From: a bacterium
GTDB taxonomy: Bacteria; Armatimonadota; Fimbriimonadia; Fimbriimonadales; Fimbriimonadaceae
Direction of reading: 5' to 3'
Length of the DNA stretch: 64,000 nucleotides
NCBI GenBank assembly: GCA_027485645.1
Contig: JAIXQR010000002.1
Location: 124,001-188,000, forward strand
Shown: positions 54,839 through 63,467 of the stretch, piece by piece
How the letters are laid out: each line of letters opens with the position of its first letter
How positions within the stretch are numbered: position 1 is the first letter of the stretch
Translations under genes and position numbers: made by a program
The notes under the pieces: model-generated
Databases searched by the model: none
Told to the model about the DNA's origin: nothing
The model's input: only the letters and a program-made list of their open reading frames with translations

Positions 54839-55462
54839 TTACCAATTATTGAAGTGAGCCAGCGTTTCGGCTGGAATGCGCTTCACTCGGGGAAGCAGTG
54901 TGACCTCGGGATTCAGCTTGCCAATGGCTACCAGCAGCACGGGAATGTGCGTCTCGGGAAGACCAAACTCGGCAATCACCTTGTCGGCCTCATAGCCGCC
55001 CATCGGCGCGGTGTCCCATCCTGCGTTCTTGGCGGAGAGCATGAAAGTCATCGCCCAAAGGCTCGGTCCTCGGAATGCCTCGTCTCGCTCGACTTGCTCG
55101 GTTGGCCAACCTCGCTTTGCGCTGGCAATCCAGCGCTCGCGGCGATCTTCGCCAAAGTAGCCGCCCGCCATGTTCGCATCCGCAACGGTTTCGGCGTGCT
55201 GTTCCGCCGCTTTCAGGTTGCCAAGCACGATCACCACGGCGCTGGCTTCGCTGATCTTCTTCTGGTTAAAAGAAGCTGCCTGAAGTCGCGCCTTGGCTTC
55301 GGGAGTGTCGCAGATGATGTACTCCCACTGCTGCAAGCACATCGAACTCGGCGCAGAATTGGCCGTGTTCAGAATCTCCAAAAGCTCTGAGCGATCTATC
55401 GTGACCGAAGGATCGAAAGACGGCACAGATCTGCGCGCTGAAAGCACATCGAGAAATTCCAT
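54839..55462 (-). CDS. Nitroreductase family protein
   Basis: The 207-aa FMN-dependent reductase opens with the phosphate-binding VLSARRSVPSFDPSVTIDR and has the NSAPSSMCLQQWEYI loop and the C-terminal LPETHIPVLLVAIGKL PR segment characteristic of NfsB/RdxA-type enzymes. It reduces nitroaromatics, quinones or flavins. It lies between the Clp1-like gene and a 116-base gap before moxR, in which I see nothing convincing. Confidence 0.88.
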   Translation of the reverse strand: MEFLDVLSARRSVPSFDPSVTIDRSELLEILNTANSAPSSMCLQQWEYIICDTPEAKARLQAASFNQKKISEASAVVIVLGNLKAAEQHAETVADANMAGGYFGEDRRERWIASAKRGWPTEQVERDEAFRGPSLWAMTFMLSAKNAGWDTAPMGGYEADKVIAEFGLPETHIPVLLVAIGKLNPEVTLLPRVKRIPAETLAHFNNW

Positions 55463-55578
55463 TTCGTCAGGTTACATCCGACGAGCGGGCAAATGCGTGG
55501 CGGAGGAAGCGTCCATGCTTCGACGTCCGTATCGTCCCTCCTGGGGTCTCCGATCAGCGACTATACCAGTCCCTGGGC

Positions 55579-56526
55579 TTAGCGCGGAACGACCTGTCGG
55601 TCCAAAATCGAAGTCAAGATCTGGTCCGCCGTCAATCCCTCAACCTCGGCTTCTGGTCGCAGCAGCACGCGGTGACGCAGAACCGGCAGGCTCAGCTCTT
55701 TAATATCGTCTGGGATAACGAAGTCACGATCTCGCAATCTTGCCAGGGCTTTTCCGGCGTTCAGCAATGCGATTCCGGCTCGGGGCGAACCGCCTACCAA
55801 AAGGTCATTTGCCCGTCGGGTCTCTTGCACAATTTTGTAAATGTAGTCAAAAACTCGGTCCTCGACCGTGGTCTGCCGGACGATTTCCTGCAACTCAATC
55901 AGTTCCTGAACTGAAACGACCTTCTCAATTCCGGCAACGTCCAACGACTGCGGCCGGAATCCGCTATGGTGTCGCTGCATCACGGCGATCTCGTCCTCTT
56001 GGCTCGGGTAGCTCACCAAAACCTTGAGCAGGAACCGGTCTTGCTGAGCTTCAGGCAATGGGTAAGTGCCTTCAAAGTCGATCGGGTTCTGCGTCGCAAA
56101 CACCAGGAATGGCGGTGGCAGTTGGTGCGCTTCGCCATCAATCGTCGCTTGTCGCTCCTCCATCGCCTCAAGCAGCGCCGCCTGGGTCTTCGGCGGCGTA
56201 CGGTTAATTTCATCCGCGAGAAGCACGTTCACAAAGATCGGGCCCTTGCGGAGTCGAAGCTCGTTGGTCTTCAGGTCGAAGATGCTCGTCCCGATGACGT
56301 CGCTCGGCATCAGGTCTGGCGTGAACTGCACGCGGCCGTATTCGAGGTCAAAAGTGCGCGCTACTGTGCGGACAAGAAGGGTTTTTGCAACCCCGGGAAC
56401 GCCTTCTAACAGGATATGACCGTTCGCGAGTATTCCAACGAGGACCTGCTCAATCACGGCGTCTTGGCCAGAGATGGCTTTGCGGACCTGACGAAGGACC
56501 TTTTCTGCAGTTTGCGCGACGTTCAT
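55579..56526 (-). CDS. MoxR-family AAA+ ATPase
   Basis: The 315-aa AAA+ protein has Walker A GVPGVAKT, Walker B with the sensor (LLADEINRTPPKTQAALLEAMEE), and the C-terminal arginine finger region. MoxR ATPases act as chaperones that insert cofactors into, or assemble, partner proteins, often encoded beside von Willebrand domain proteins; none is adjacent here. I start at the ATG at 56526, since upstream in-frame sequence overlaps the divergent ABC gene. Confidence 0.9.
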   Translation of the reverse strand: MNVAQTAEKVLRQVRKAISGQDAVIEQVLVGILANGHILLEGVPGVAKTLLVRTVARTFDLEYGRVQFTPDLMPSDVIGTSIFDLKTNELRLRKGPIFVNVLLADEINRTPPKTQAALLEAMEERQATIDGEAHQLPPPFLVFATQNPIDFEGTYPLPEAQQDRFLLKVLVSYPSQEDEIAVMQRHHSGFRPQSLDVAGIEKVVSVQELIELQEIVRQTTVEDRVFDYIYKIVQETRRANDLLVGGSPRAGIALLNAGKALARLRDRDFVIPDDIKELSLPVLRHRVLLRPEAEVEGLTADQILTSILDRQVVPR

Positions 56527-56535
56527 TGGCGGAAA

Positions 56536-56555
56536 TTTACCGAACGTGCGGTAAA
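56536..56555. promoter_or_regulatory. Inverted repeat between moxR-like and ABC transporter genes
   Basis: TTTACCG (56536-56542) and CGGTAAA (56549-56555) are exact inverted repeats with a 6-base centre, within the 37 bases separating the two divergent starts. -10-like boxes overlap the arms on both strands (TAAATT on the minus strand, TAAACA on the plus). A transcription factor bound here could control both genes. Confidence 0.4.
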
Positions 56556-56563
56556 CATTGTTG

Positions 56564-57307
56564 GTGTTAGAAGTGCGCGGTTTGCGCAAAGAGTACAAGC
56601 GGCACCTCGCCGTCAACGATTTGTCCTTCACCGTTCAGCCCGGCGAGATCATCGGCCTGCTTGGACCAAACGGCGCAGGAAAAACAACCGCCCTCCGTTG
56701 CATTGCTGGCATCCTACGCCCGACCGGGGGAGAAGTCTTCATCAACGGGTTTGACGTTGTGCAAGACCAAGCCCGTGCGAAAGCGAACCTTGCTTTCGTT
56801 CCGGAAGTCCCCGCCCTCTACGAACTTCTCACCGTTGAAGAGCACCTGAAATTTATTGCGATGTGCTTCAAGCGCATGGACCTTTTTGAATCGCAAAAGG
56901 AAATGCTGCTCACGCGGTACCGGCTTGCGGACAAGCGAAATGAACTCGTTGCGACGTTGAGCAAAGGCATGCGCCAGAAGCTCTCCGTCGCGTGCGCCCT
57001 CATCCACGACGCCAACGTGCTGCTGTTCGATGAACCGCTTATCGGCATTGACCCCGAAGGAGCGCGCGAACTCAAAGACGAGATCACTCGAGCCCGCGAT
57101 GCTGGCGCCGCAATTCTCATTTCAACTCACTTGCTCGATACGGCAGAAAAGTTGTGCGACCGATTGCTCATTGTCCAGCGCGGCATCCTTCGCGCTCAAG
57201 GCACGGTTTCTGAGTTGCGAGAACAGTTCGGAACCGCCGATCAGTCGCTCGAAGACATTTTCCTCTCGATCACCGCCGAGGATGCACCACCGGTTCTTGC
57301 CGCCTGA
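56564..57307 (+). CDS. ABC transporter ATP-binding protein
   Basis: This about 247-aa nucleotide-binding subunit has Walker A GPNGAGKTTALRC, signature LSKGMRQKLSVAC, and Walker B VLLFDEPLIGIDP. The signature LSKGM is of the exporter type that pairs with separate permeases. I prefer the GTG at 56564 (MLEVRGLRKEY) over a TTG at 56558. It is followed after 5 bases by a large membrane protein, its likely permease. Confidence 0.92.
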   Translation: MLEVRGLRKEYKRHLAVNDLSFTVQPGEIIGLLGPNGAGKTTALRCIAGILRPTGGEVFINGFDVVQDQARAKANLAFVPEVPALYELLTVEEHLKFIAMCFKRMDLFESQKEMLLTRYRLADKRNELVATLSKGMRQKLSVACALIHDANVLLFDEPLIGIDPEGARELKDEITRARDAGAAILISTHLLDTAEKLCDRLLIVQRGILRAQGTVSELREQFGTADQSLEDIFLSITAEDAPPVLAA

Positions 57308-57312
57308 ACTCG

Positions 57313-58989
57313 ATGCAGCCACTGATTTTTCTTGCGGTTCGGTCGTTTCTTAACGGCATCAAGCGCGCATTCTCGAATGTTCGTCGCTTGATCAGCGTGC
57401 TGTTCTTCTTTGGTTACTTCGGGTTTATTCTCTTGCGGCCGTACCAAAAGGGTCCCACTTTCCGCGGACTATCAAAGTCCAACGATGCCCTCGTTCTGCC
57501 GCCCGTCAGCACCATCGAGCCGTACATTTTTGCCGTCTTTGCCGTGCTGTCCCTGTTCTTGAGCCTCGGCGTTTTCAGCGGCAAGGTCGTTCATCGGGCC
57601 GCCGACGTCGACGTTCTCTTCCCAACCCCGATCAATCCGAAGCTGGTCCTCGCGTTTAACATCGTTCGCGAGTTCTTCTTTACCTTGCTGATGCCGTTAT
57701 TCTTCGTCGTCATCGGCGGGCGAGGGTCGATGGAAGGGGTGGAGTACCTGTTCCGCAACTTCCCGCAATACGGAAGCTACTTCCTTCGCGTTGGGATGGG
57801 ATCGTGGTTTCTCCTTGCCCTGATGTGGACCATGGTGGGCTTCGCGGTTCGCTTGTTCCTCAATCGCGACTGGAAAAAGCCGGCCCTAGTTCGATGGTCG
57901 GTTGCGCTTGCGGTTGTTGGACTGCCGGTGCTGTTCATCATCGTTTTGGCGTTTGCCCTGCGGGAGAACATGACCACTTACTCTGCCTCGGCAGCGTTGA
58001 ACACACCGCTCGCGAAGATCGCATTCTGGCCGGCGACGCTCGCCACCGCGACGGTCATGGCTCCCCTCAACAGCAACCTGCTGTACGGGACCCTCGGTGC
58101 GGTTGGGCTCTTGGTCTGCACCGGGCTAGGCCTATGGGCGGCCATGCAGCAGGCCACCTGGATGTACGACCAAGCCGCAACCCGAGGGAATGAAGCCGGA
58201 AACATTTCCAGCATGCAAAAGAAGGGTGATGCCTTCGGCGTGCTAGCCGAATACGCCCGCCAAGGCAAAATCAAGCAAAACCGGGTTTCCAGATGGATCG
58301 CCAGCAAGACCCTCGTTGGCGCCCCCGCTTTCATCTGGCGAGAAGCCATTCTGCAATTCCGAGGCGGAATCTGGCAGTACGTCGCGCTCTCGTTTGCGGC
58401 CTTTGCCTTCACCGGCATTGCCACTTTTGGGTCAATCAGAATCGGGACCGGTGCGTCGTACCTGTTCATCATCTTGCAGGCGGCCAGCACCTTCATGCTC
58501 GCCACCGCGGGCACGCAGATCGGCTTTGTCGAAACCCTTAAACGCGTGGATGTTCTCAAGCCACTGCCGTACTCCCCGAATATCACCGTGTTCTGGGAAG
58601 TCATTTCAAAGGCAATTCCATCGGCCATGGTCGTCGTCCTAACGTCCATCGTGGCCGGCTGCATTCAGCCCAGACTCTGGAGCGAGGCTATCACTTTGGT
58701 CTTCGTCCTTCCGACTTACTCGCTGCTCCTCTCATCGACCACGATGCTGTCGACGCTTCTTTTCCCGGACGTTGATGACCCAACCCAACGCGGCTTTAGG
58801 GGATTTGTTTCGATGATCGCGCAGGTGTTTGGAACGGTGCCGGGAATCGTCTGCTTCCTTGCTGCCTTCGCGCTTCACATCCCGATTCCGTGGGTCATTC
58901 CGGTGCTGGTGCCCCTGCAGATCGGGCTTGCTTTTGGCTTGTCATTTATCTCCGGCAACTTTTTCGCGAACTACAACCCCAGCGAGTAA
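57313..58989 (+). CDS. ABC exporter permease-like membrane protein
   Basis: The 558-aa protein has roughly 12 hydrophobic segments with a large loop around residues 290-345. The first, with MQPLIFLAVRSFLNGIKRAF, matches the opening of the large 'putative ABC exporter' membrane proteins that partner a single ATPase subunit. It follows the ATPase gene by 5 bases and is clearly cotranscribed with it. The exported substrate is unknown. Confidence 0.72.
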   Translation: MQPLIFLAVRSFLNGIKRAFSNVRRLISVLFFFGYFGFILLRPYQKGPTFRGLSKSNDALVLPPVSTIEPYIFAVFAVLSLFLSLGVFSGKVVHRAADVDVLFPTPINPKLVLAFNIVREFFFTLLMPLFFVVIGGRGSMEGVEYLFRNFPQYGSYFLRVGMGSWFLLALMWTMVGFAVRLFLNRDWKKPALVRWSVALAVVGLPVLFIIVLAFALRENMTTYSASAALNTPLAKIAFWPATLATATVMAPLNSNLLYGTLGAVGLLVCTGLGLWAAMQQATWMYDQAATRGNEAGNISSMQKKGDAFGVLAEYARQGKIKQNRVSRWIASKTLVGAPAFIWREAILQFRGGIWQYVALSFAAFAFTGIATFGSIRIGTGASYLFIILQAASTFMLATAGTQIGFVETLKRVDVLKPLPYSPNITVFWEVISKAIPSAMVVVLTSIVAGCIQPRLWSEAITLVFVLPTYSLLLSSTTMLSTLLFPDVDDPTQRGFRGFVSMIAQVFGTVPGIVCFLAAFALHIPIPWVIPVLVPLQIGLAFGLSFISGNFFANYNPSE

Positions 58990-59041
58990 ACTCGCAAAAG
59001 AACCGAATGGCTCTGATTGTTGTTGAGTCTCCCGTACCGGT

Positions 59042-60205
59042 ATGAAAATCCGTAGCTCCACTAAGATTGCCGTTGGTTTCGTTGTCCTCGTTGTCGGTGG
59101 ATATTTTGGTCGTCAGTACATCACGGACCAGATGATCATGAACGAGAAGTTCAGCCCGATCGAGCCTGGCCGCGTGAACCTAGTTGGCATTGATGCGGGT
59201 GCGGGTTACCGAATTATCACCGCCAACTTCATGGCCCAACTCGTTGAAGCTTCGGGCGATTTCGATTCCAAAGACTCTGACAGTGGCGGCGCAACCGAAG
59301 GCGCCATCAAGAAGCGCGTCCCCATCAAGGAGCTTCTCCAGACCCTGCAAGGAAACGAAAAGGCGCTAGGTCAATTCATTATGGTCCTCAACGACATGGC
59401 CGAGGACGACACGTGGCCGACCGCGCGCATCGTTTGGAAAGCCGAGGACATCGAGAAGGCGCTGAAGGGCGACAAGGCGTTGGCCAAGAAACTGGAAGCC
59501 AACCTGAACATGAAGCTCGATGGACTTCCGCTGTCTCTTCTCGACTTCGACGCAATGGAGAACGGAATCATCGTCGAGACTCCCGTTGCGATGCAAATCC
59601 CTATTGGCGGCGAGGTCAAAGAAGTCATCGGCCGAGTTCAAGAACCGTACCGACCGCGAATCATGAAAGCGATCGAAGCGCGGCTCAAGGACAAAGGAAA
59701 CGTCACCCGCGAAATGCAGGCCGGCTACTACAAAGAAGAAGCCGAGAAGATCCTGACGCAGCCCAAGAACCGTGAAATTGTTGCGGACTCCCTCAAGGGC
59801 ATGATCTCGAAAGAGACCGCTGCGAAGCGCATCCAGAACCCGACCCGCGTCCTCGGCAGCGCGTCCGTCATCGTAAGCGACAACTTCATCACCGGCGCAT
59901 CCTACCGCGAGTACAAAGGTCCCGACAACAAGCCGCTCTACGACCTCGTGATTACCCTTAATGACGAAGGACGAAAGCGGTTGTGGCAATATAGCAAGAA
60001 GCGCGTTGGCACCCAGATTCTGATCACCGCCGACGGTATCCCGGTTGCCGCGCCTCGAATTCGGCACGAACTCGAACAAGGCGAACTCACGATCACCCAG
60101 ATGCAAGACCGAACCTTAGTCGAAGAAGCCGTCGACTCGATCAACGGCAACGCGAAAAAGGAAACGGCTCAGCGGGCAACCGCCACCAGCCGACCAACCG
60201 GATAG
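59042..60205 (+). CDS. Membrane-anchored protein with SecD-head-like domain
   Basis: The 387-aa protein has one N-terminal membrane helix (about residues 8-27) and a large periplasmic portion. The last part (about 270-375: VRVLGSASVIVSDNF-like, LVITLNDEGRKRLWQYSKK, ILITADGIPVAAPRI, QGELTITQMQ) matches by pattern the P1 head of SecD, which helps pull exported proteins across. It lacks the RND membrane domain of real SecD. Residues 60-260 are not recognised. It begins 52 bases after the ABC permease and precedes the three envelope-protein genes. Confidence 0.6.
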   Translation: MKIRSSTKIAVGFVVLVVGGYFGRQYITDQMIMNEKFSPIEPGRVNLVGIDAGAGYRIITANFMAQLVEASGDFDSKDSDSGGATEGAIKKRVPIKELLQTLQGNEKALGQFIMVLNDMAEDDTWPTARIVWKAEDIEKALKGDKALAKKLEANLNMKLDGLPLSLLDFDAMENGIIVETPVAMQIPIGGEVKEVIGRVQEPYRPRIMKAIEARLKDKGNVTREMQAGYYKEEAEKILTQPKNREIVADSLKGMISKETAAKRIQNPTRVLGSASVIVSDNFITGASYREYKGPDNKPLYDLVITLNDEGRKRLWQYSKKRVGTQILITADGIPVAAPRIRHELEQGELTITQMQDRTLVEEAVDSINGNAKKETAQRATATSRPTG

Positions 60206-60223
60206 TTATTCCAGTAGAAACCC

Positions 60224-60937
60224 ATGCTAAACCGCACTTCCGCTATTCTGATCACCGCCGCCACGACTCTCGGAATGGCAGGCTGCGGTTCATCGGGCTA
60301 CGTGCCCAAGAAGCAGCCAGAAGTGGCGCCATTGGCCGAGGCTGGCCTCACTTCGGACATTCTTCTGCCCCTTAAGCCAGGTGCCGCATGGACCTACCGC
60401 GTCGACACCGTGATCCAGAACCGATCGGGCGTTCAACCCGAAACCGGCGTGATGGAACTGCGAGTGGCAAAGTACGTTAAAAACGGTGATGTCACCAACG
60501 CGACGCTTGAGTTCTTGCGCGACAAGAAAGTCGTCGATCAGCAAGAGTGGCGCATCGACAAAACCGGAATCTTTCAGATCAGCTCCGGCACGCCGCTCAC
60601 CAAGTTCTCCAGCCCCGTGCCTTTCTTAATCGTTCCGATCGTGAAAGACAAGATCACCCGATGGAACGGAACCGGCTACACCATCCTGCAAAAGGTCGGA
60701 AAAATCTCCTCCGGTATTCGCCACCGCGGTGCCGAGATCGTTGACACCGGGCTCGGCAAACGTTCTGGCATCGCGGTAGAAACCTTGACGGAATTCACCG
60801 TCGGAAACGTGAAAGGCAACACCGTTTCGACCACCTGGTTCGAACCTAAAGTCGGCATTATTCGTCTTCGTCAAGCCGTGACCTTGCCCACCGGCAACGT
60901 CACCACGACCCTAAGCCTAACGAAAGCACCCCTATGA
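60224..60937 (+). CDS. Lipoprotein, copy 1 of a related trio
   Basis: The 237-aa lipoprotein has lipobox MAGC (about Cys21). The mature part is a beta-rich domain with LKPGAAWTYRVDTVIQNRSG early and TTWFEPKVGIIRLRQAV near the end, a pattern shared loosely with the next two gene products: an Ala/Gly-Trp-Thr start, a central Val-rich strand and a final Glu/Val/Gly-rich turn before the closing strand. No enzyme motif. It lies 18 bases after the SecD-head-like gene and overlaps the next gene by 4 bases (ATGA). Confidence 0.72.
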   Translation: MLNRTSAILITAATTLGMAGCGSSGYVPKKQPEVAPLAEAGLTSDILLPLKPGAAWTYRVDTVIQNRSGVQPETGVMELRVAKYVKNGDVTNATLEFLRDKKVVDQQEWRIDKTGIFQISSGTPLTKFSSPVPFLIVPIVKDKITRWNGTGYTILQKVGKISSGIRHRGAEIVDTGLGKRSGIAVETLTEFTVGNVKGNTVSTTWFEPKVGIIRLRQAVTLPTGNVTTTLSLTKAPL

Positions 60938-61662
60938 AGAAACTCTGGCTCATCCCTACCGTCGCCATCCTCGCGATCGGGTGTAACAACGCTACGACGG
61001 CCAAAACCGAAGACCCTAAAGAAACGGTTCCAAGCGTCACTTCAAAAGGCCCTGAGGCAACTCCGGCCGTTGATCCAGCCTCCGTTCCAGCCGATCTGAA
61101 GCACGAAGGCTTCGAGTACTACGGCCTTGGCGCAGACAAGCCCATCAACATGGAGATCATTTCCTCGGCTGGCAATCCAATTCAGACCGGAGAACAGTCG
61201 GTGAAGTTGAAATCGGTCGAAGGTGGCAAGGCCATTTACGAAATCACGCGAACGGGTCAGCTCGGCCAGCAGCTCGGCAACATGGAGGTCCGGGTAGAGA
61301 AGGACGCCATCTACGTTCACTCCTCGCCAATCGCAACCGTCGGCGAAAAGGACATCGAACTTCCCGCCACCCTCGCCCCAGGTTCAACCTGGAAGACCCG
61401 CACCATCGTGAAGCAGGACGGCCAGACGATGGACGTTACCAACGACTTTAAGGTCGAAGGCGTTGAAAAGCTGAAGACCAAAGTCGGCGAATACGACGCG
61501 CTTTTGGTCACTTCGAAAGGTTCGGGAACCGTACAGGGGCAAAAGTTACGTATGGAAACTCAGAGCTGGCACGTGAAGGGCCGCGGAAACATCAAGACCA
61601 TCATGCGAACCTTTGATGCAACGAACCGCGCAAACACCATCACCATCCAAGAAACCAAGTAA
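60934..61662 (+). CDS. Lipoprotein, copy 2 of a related trio
   Basis: The 242-aa lipoprotein has lipobox AIGC (Cys17) and a Ser/Thr/Pro-rich linker. The mature domain follows the plan of its neighbours: LAPGSTWKTRTIVKQDGQ, VGEYDALLVTSKGSG and SWHVKGRGNIKTIM. The start overlaps the previous stop in ATGA, so translation is coupled. Binding partner unknown. Confidence 0.72.
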   Translation: MKKLWLIPTVAILAIGCNNATTAKTEDPKETVPSVTSKGPEATPAVDPASVPADLKHEGFEYYGLGADKPINMEIISSAGNPIQTGEQSVKLKSVEGGKAIYEITRTGQLGQQLGNMEVRVEKDAIYVHSSPIATVGEKDIELPATLAPGSTWKTRTIVKQDGQTMDVTNDFKVEGVEKLKTKVGEYDALLVTSKGSGTVQGQKLRMETQSWHVKGRGNIKTIMRTFDATNRANTITIQETK

Positions 61663-61664
61663 CC

Positions 61665-62315
61665 ATGTTTCGCACCCTCGGTATTGCCATTGTATGCACC
61701 TTAGCGGTTGGGCTAGGCACCTTTGCGGCGTCTAATCTCTCCGGTAAGGGCATCCCAATGGCAATCCATTCGGTGAGCGAAAAGCCCGGACCGCAGCTCG
61801 AAGCGGTCAACTGCATCCGCCCAGCCGACGTGCCCGGAACCGTTGCCGTTCTAAAAATGGGCGGCCTCACCATCCCGGTAGATGTCCACGCCAAAGACCA
61901 CGCCGGCGAAATGACCCTCCGCCTGGTTTCCAAAGGCGAAACCATCGACCAAGAGGCTTACCAGTGCTCCGAAAAGGCGTTCTTGCTGAGCTACGCCGCC
62001 GGAGAACGCTTTAGCCCGCCCGTTCCATTAATGACCTTCCCGATGAACGTCGGCGACGACTGGAAGTGGGACGGCGAAATGCACGCCCAGAACGAAACCC
62101 GAAAGGCGCGCGGCAACATCACCAGTGAAGTCTCGAAAGCCGACGTCGGCGGCAGAAACATGCCCGCCGTCAAGGTCCAGGTCAAGCTCGAAATTCTCCC
62201 CGAAAACGCCGGAGATCCCATCAAGCGCTCCCTTACGTTCTGGATGGTCGAAGGCCGAGGCGTTGTCCGCCGCGAGTTTGGCGATGAATCGGTAAGAGAA
62301 CCCGCGCCGAGGTAA
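61665..62315 (+). CDS. Secreted protein, copy 3 of a related trio
   Basis: The 216-aa protein begins 2 bases after the previous stop and has an N-terminal signal (about residues 1-25, IAIVCTLAVGLGTFAASN) without a lipobox. The mature domain (about 60-205) has MNVGDDWKWDGEMHAQN, PAVKVQVKLEILP and TFWMVEGRGVVRREF, matching the neighbouring lipoproteins in order and spacing. It precedes the RodA-like gene by 3 bases. Confidence 0.7.
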   Translation: MFRTLGIAIVCTLAVGLGTFAASNLSGKGIPMAIHSVSEKPGPQLEAVNCIRPADVPGTVAVLKMGGLTIPVDVHAKDHAGEMTLRLVSKGETIDQEAYQCSEKAFLLSYAAGERFSPPVPLMTFPMNVGDDWKWDGEMHAQNETRKARGNITSEVSKADVGGRNMPAVKVQVKLEILPENAGDPIKRSLTFWMVEGRGVVRREFGDESVREPAPR

Positions 62316-62318
62316 GCC

Positions 62319-63467
62319 ATGGCCGCCATTTCCAACTCCTTTTCCGGTGGACTCGATTCAAGAAAACAGGTCGCCAAGCTGGACTATGGCCTCATCTTCG
62401 CGACTTTTGCCCTCGTTGTCCTCGGGCTCATGTCGATCTACAGCGAAGGGTTCGGCAAAGATGGTCTCAGCAACTTTCGCCGCCAACTGATCAACACCGT
62501 CATCGGGTTCATCCCCATGGCGGCCATGTACTTTGTTCCCCTGCGCTTTCTCCTTCGCGCCGCCAGCGGCTTCTACGTGATCGTTCTAATGCTGCTTGCG
62601 GGAACGCTCCTCATCGGAAAGGACATCAACGGTAGCCAACGCTGGATTGACATCGGGCCGCTTCAGTTCCAGCCCAGCGACCCCGCAAAGCTCCTAGCCG
62701 TCATCACCCTCGCGGCGTTCTTCACGAACCGGCTGGACCGCATCAAAGAACCGTCCACGTTCTTTTGGGGACTCGCGCACGTTGCGCTCCCCATCGCGCT
62801 CATCCTAAAGCAGCCTCACCTCGCCGCGGCCTTGTTGGTGCTCTTTACCGGCTTCGCGGTGTCCCTGGTCGCCGGAACACCCATCAAGTTCTTTGCCATC
62901 GCCGTCGGCATCTTTACCGTCGTTGCCGCATCAGTTTTGTTGGTCCCCCCCGTTCGTGACCTCCTTCTTCGTGACTATCAGAAGGACCGCATCGAGGGCC
63001 TGATGTCCACAAACAAGGACAACAAGGACGCTAACTACCAAACCGACCGCGCAGAAATTGCCTTCGGCGTCGGTGGACTATACGGCACCGGGTTCCTTAA
63101 CGGAAAACAAAAGGAGCTCAAGTTCATCCCCGAACAGCGGAATGACTTTGTCTTCACCGTGCTCGGCGAGGAAACCGGCCTGCTCGGCTGCACCATCGTC
63201 CTGCTTGCCTACGCTTTCTTCTTCTACCGTGTGTTTATGATCATGCTCAAGGCGAGCGAGCCGTTCTATCAAATGATGGCGGCCGGAATCTTCGCTGTCC
63301 TTGGCTTCCACACCGTGGTGAACCTCGGCATGGTCCTGCAGCTACTCCCGGTCGCGGGGATGTGGCTCCCGTTCATGAGTAGCGGCGGCACGGCGATCTG
63401 GCTTTGCCTCGCCTGCGTGGGCCTTCTCCTAAACATCAAGCGCCACGAACGGCCCGTCCTGTTCTAA
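62319..63467 (+). CDS. rodA: RodA/FtsW-type peptidoglycan polymerase
   Basis: The 382-aa membrane protein has about ten helices and the SEDS signatures: GSQRWIDIGPLQFQPSDPAK, the conserved Asp region KFIPEQRNDFVFTVLGEETG and LLPVAGMWLPFMSSGGTA. SEDS proteins polymerise peptidoglycan with a partner PBP during elongation (RodA) or division (FtsW); the name here follows sequence pattern and is not certain. It is the last gene of the envelope operon. Its stop overlaps that of the converging transporter by 4 bases. Confidence 0.88.
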   Translation: MAAISNSFSGGLDSRKQVAKLDYGLIFATFALVVLGLMSIYSEGFGKDGLSNFRRQLINTVIGFIPMAAMYFVPLRFLLRAASGFYVIVLMLLAGTLLIGKDINGSQRWIDIGPLQFQPSDPAKLLAVITLAAFFTNRLDRIKEPSTFFWGLAHVALPIALILKQPHLAAALLVLFTGFAVSLVAGTPIKFFAIAVGIFTVVAASVLLVPPVRDLLLRDYQKDRIEGLMSTNKDNKDANYQTDRAEIAFGVGGLYGTGFLNGKQKELKFIPEQRNDFVFTVLGEETGLLGCTIVLLAYAFFFYRVFMIMLKASEPFYQMMAAGIFAVLGFHTVVNLGMVLQLLPVAGMWLPFMSSGGTAIWLCLACVGLLLNIKRHERPVLF

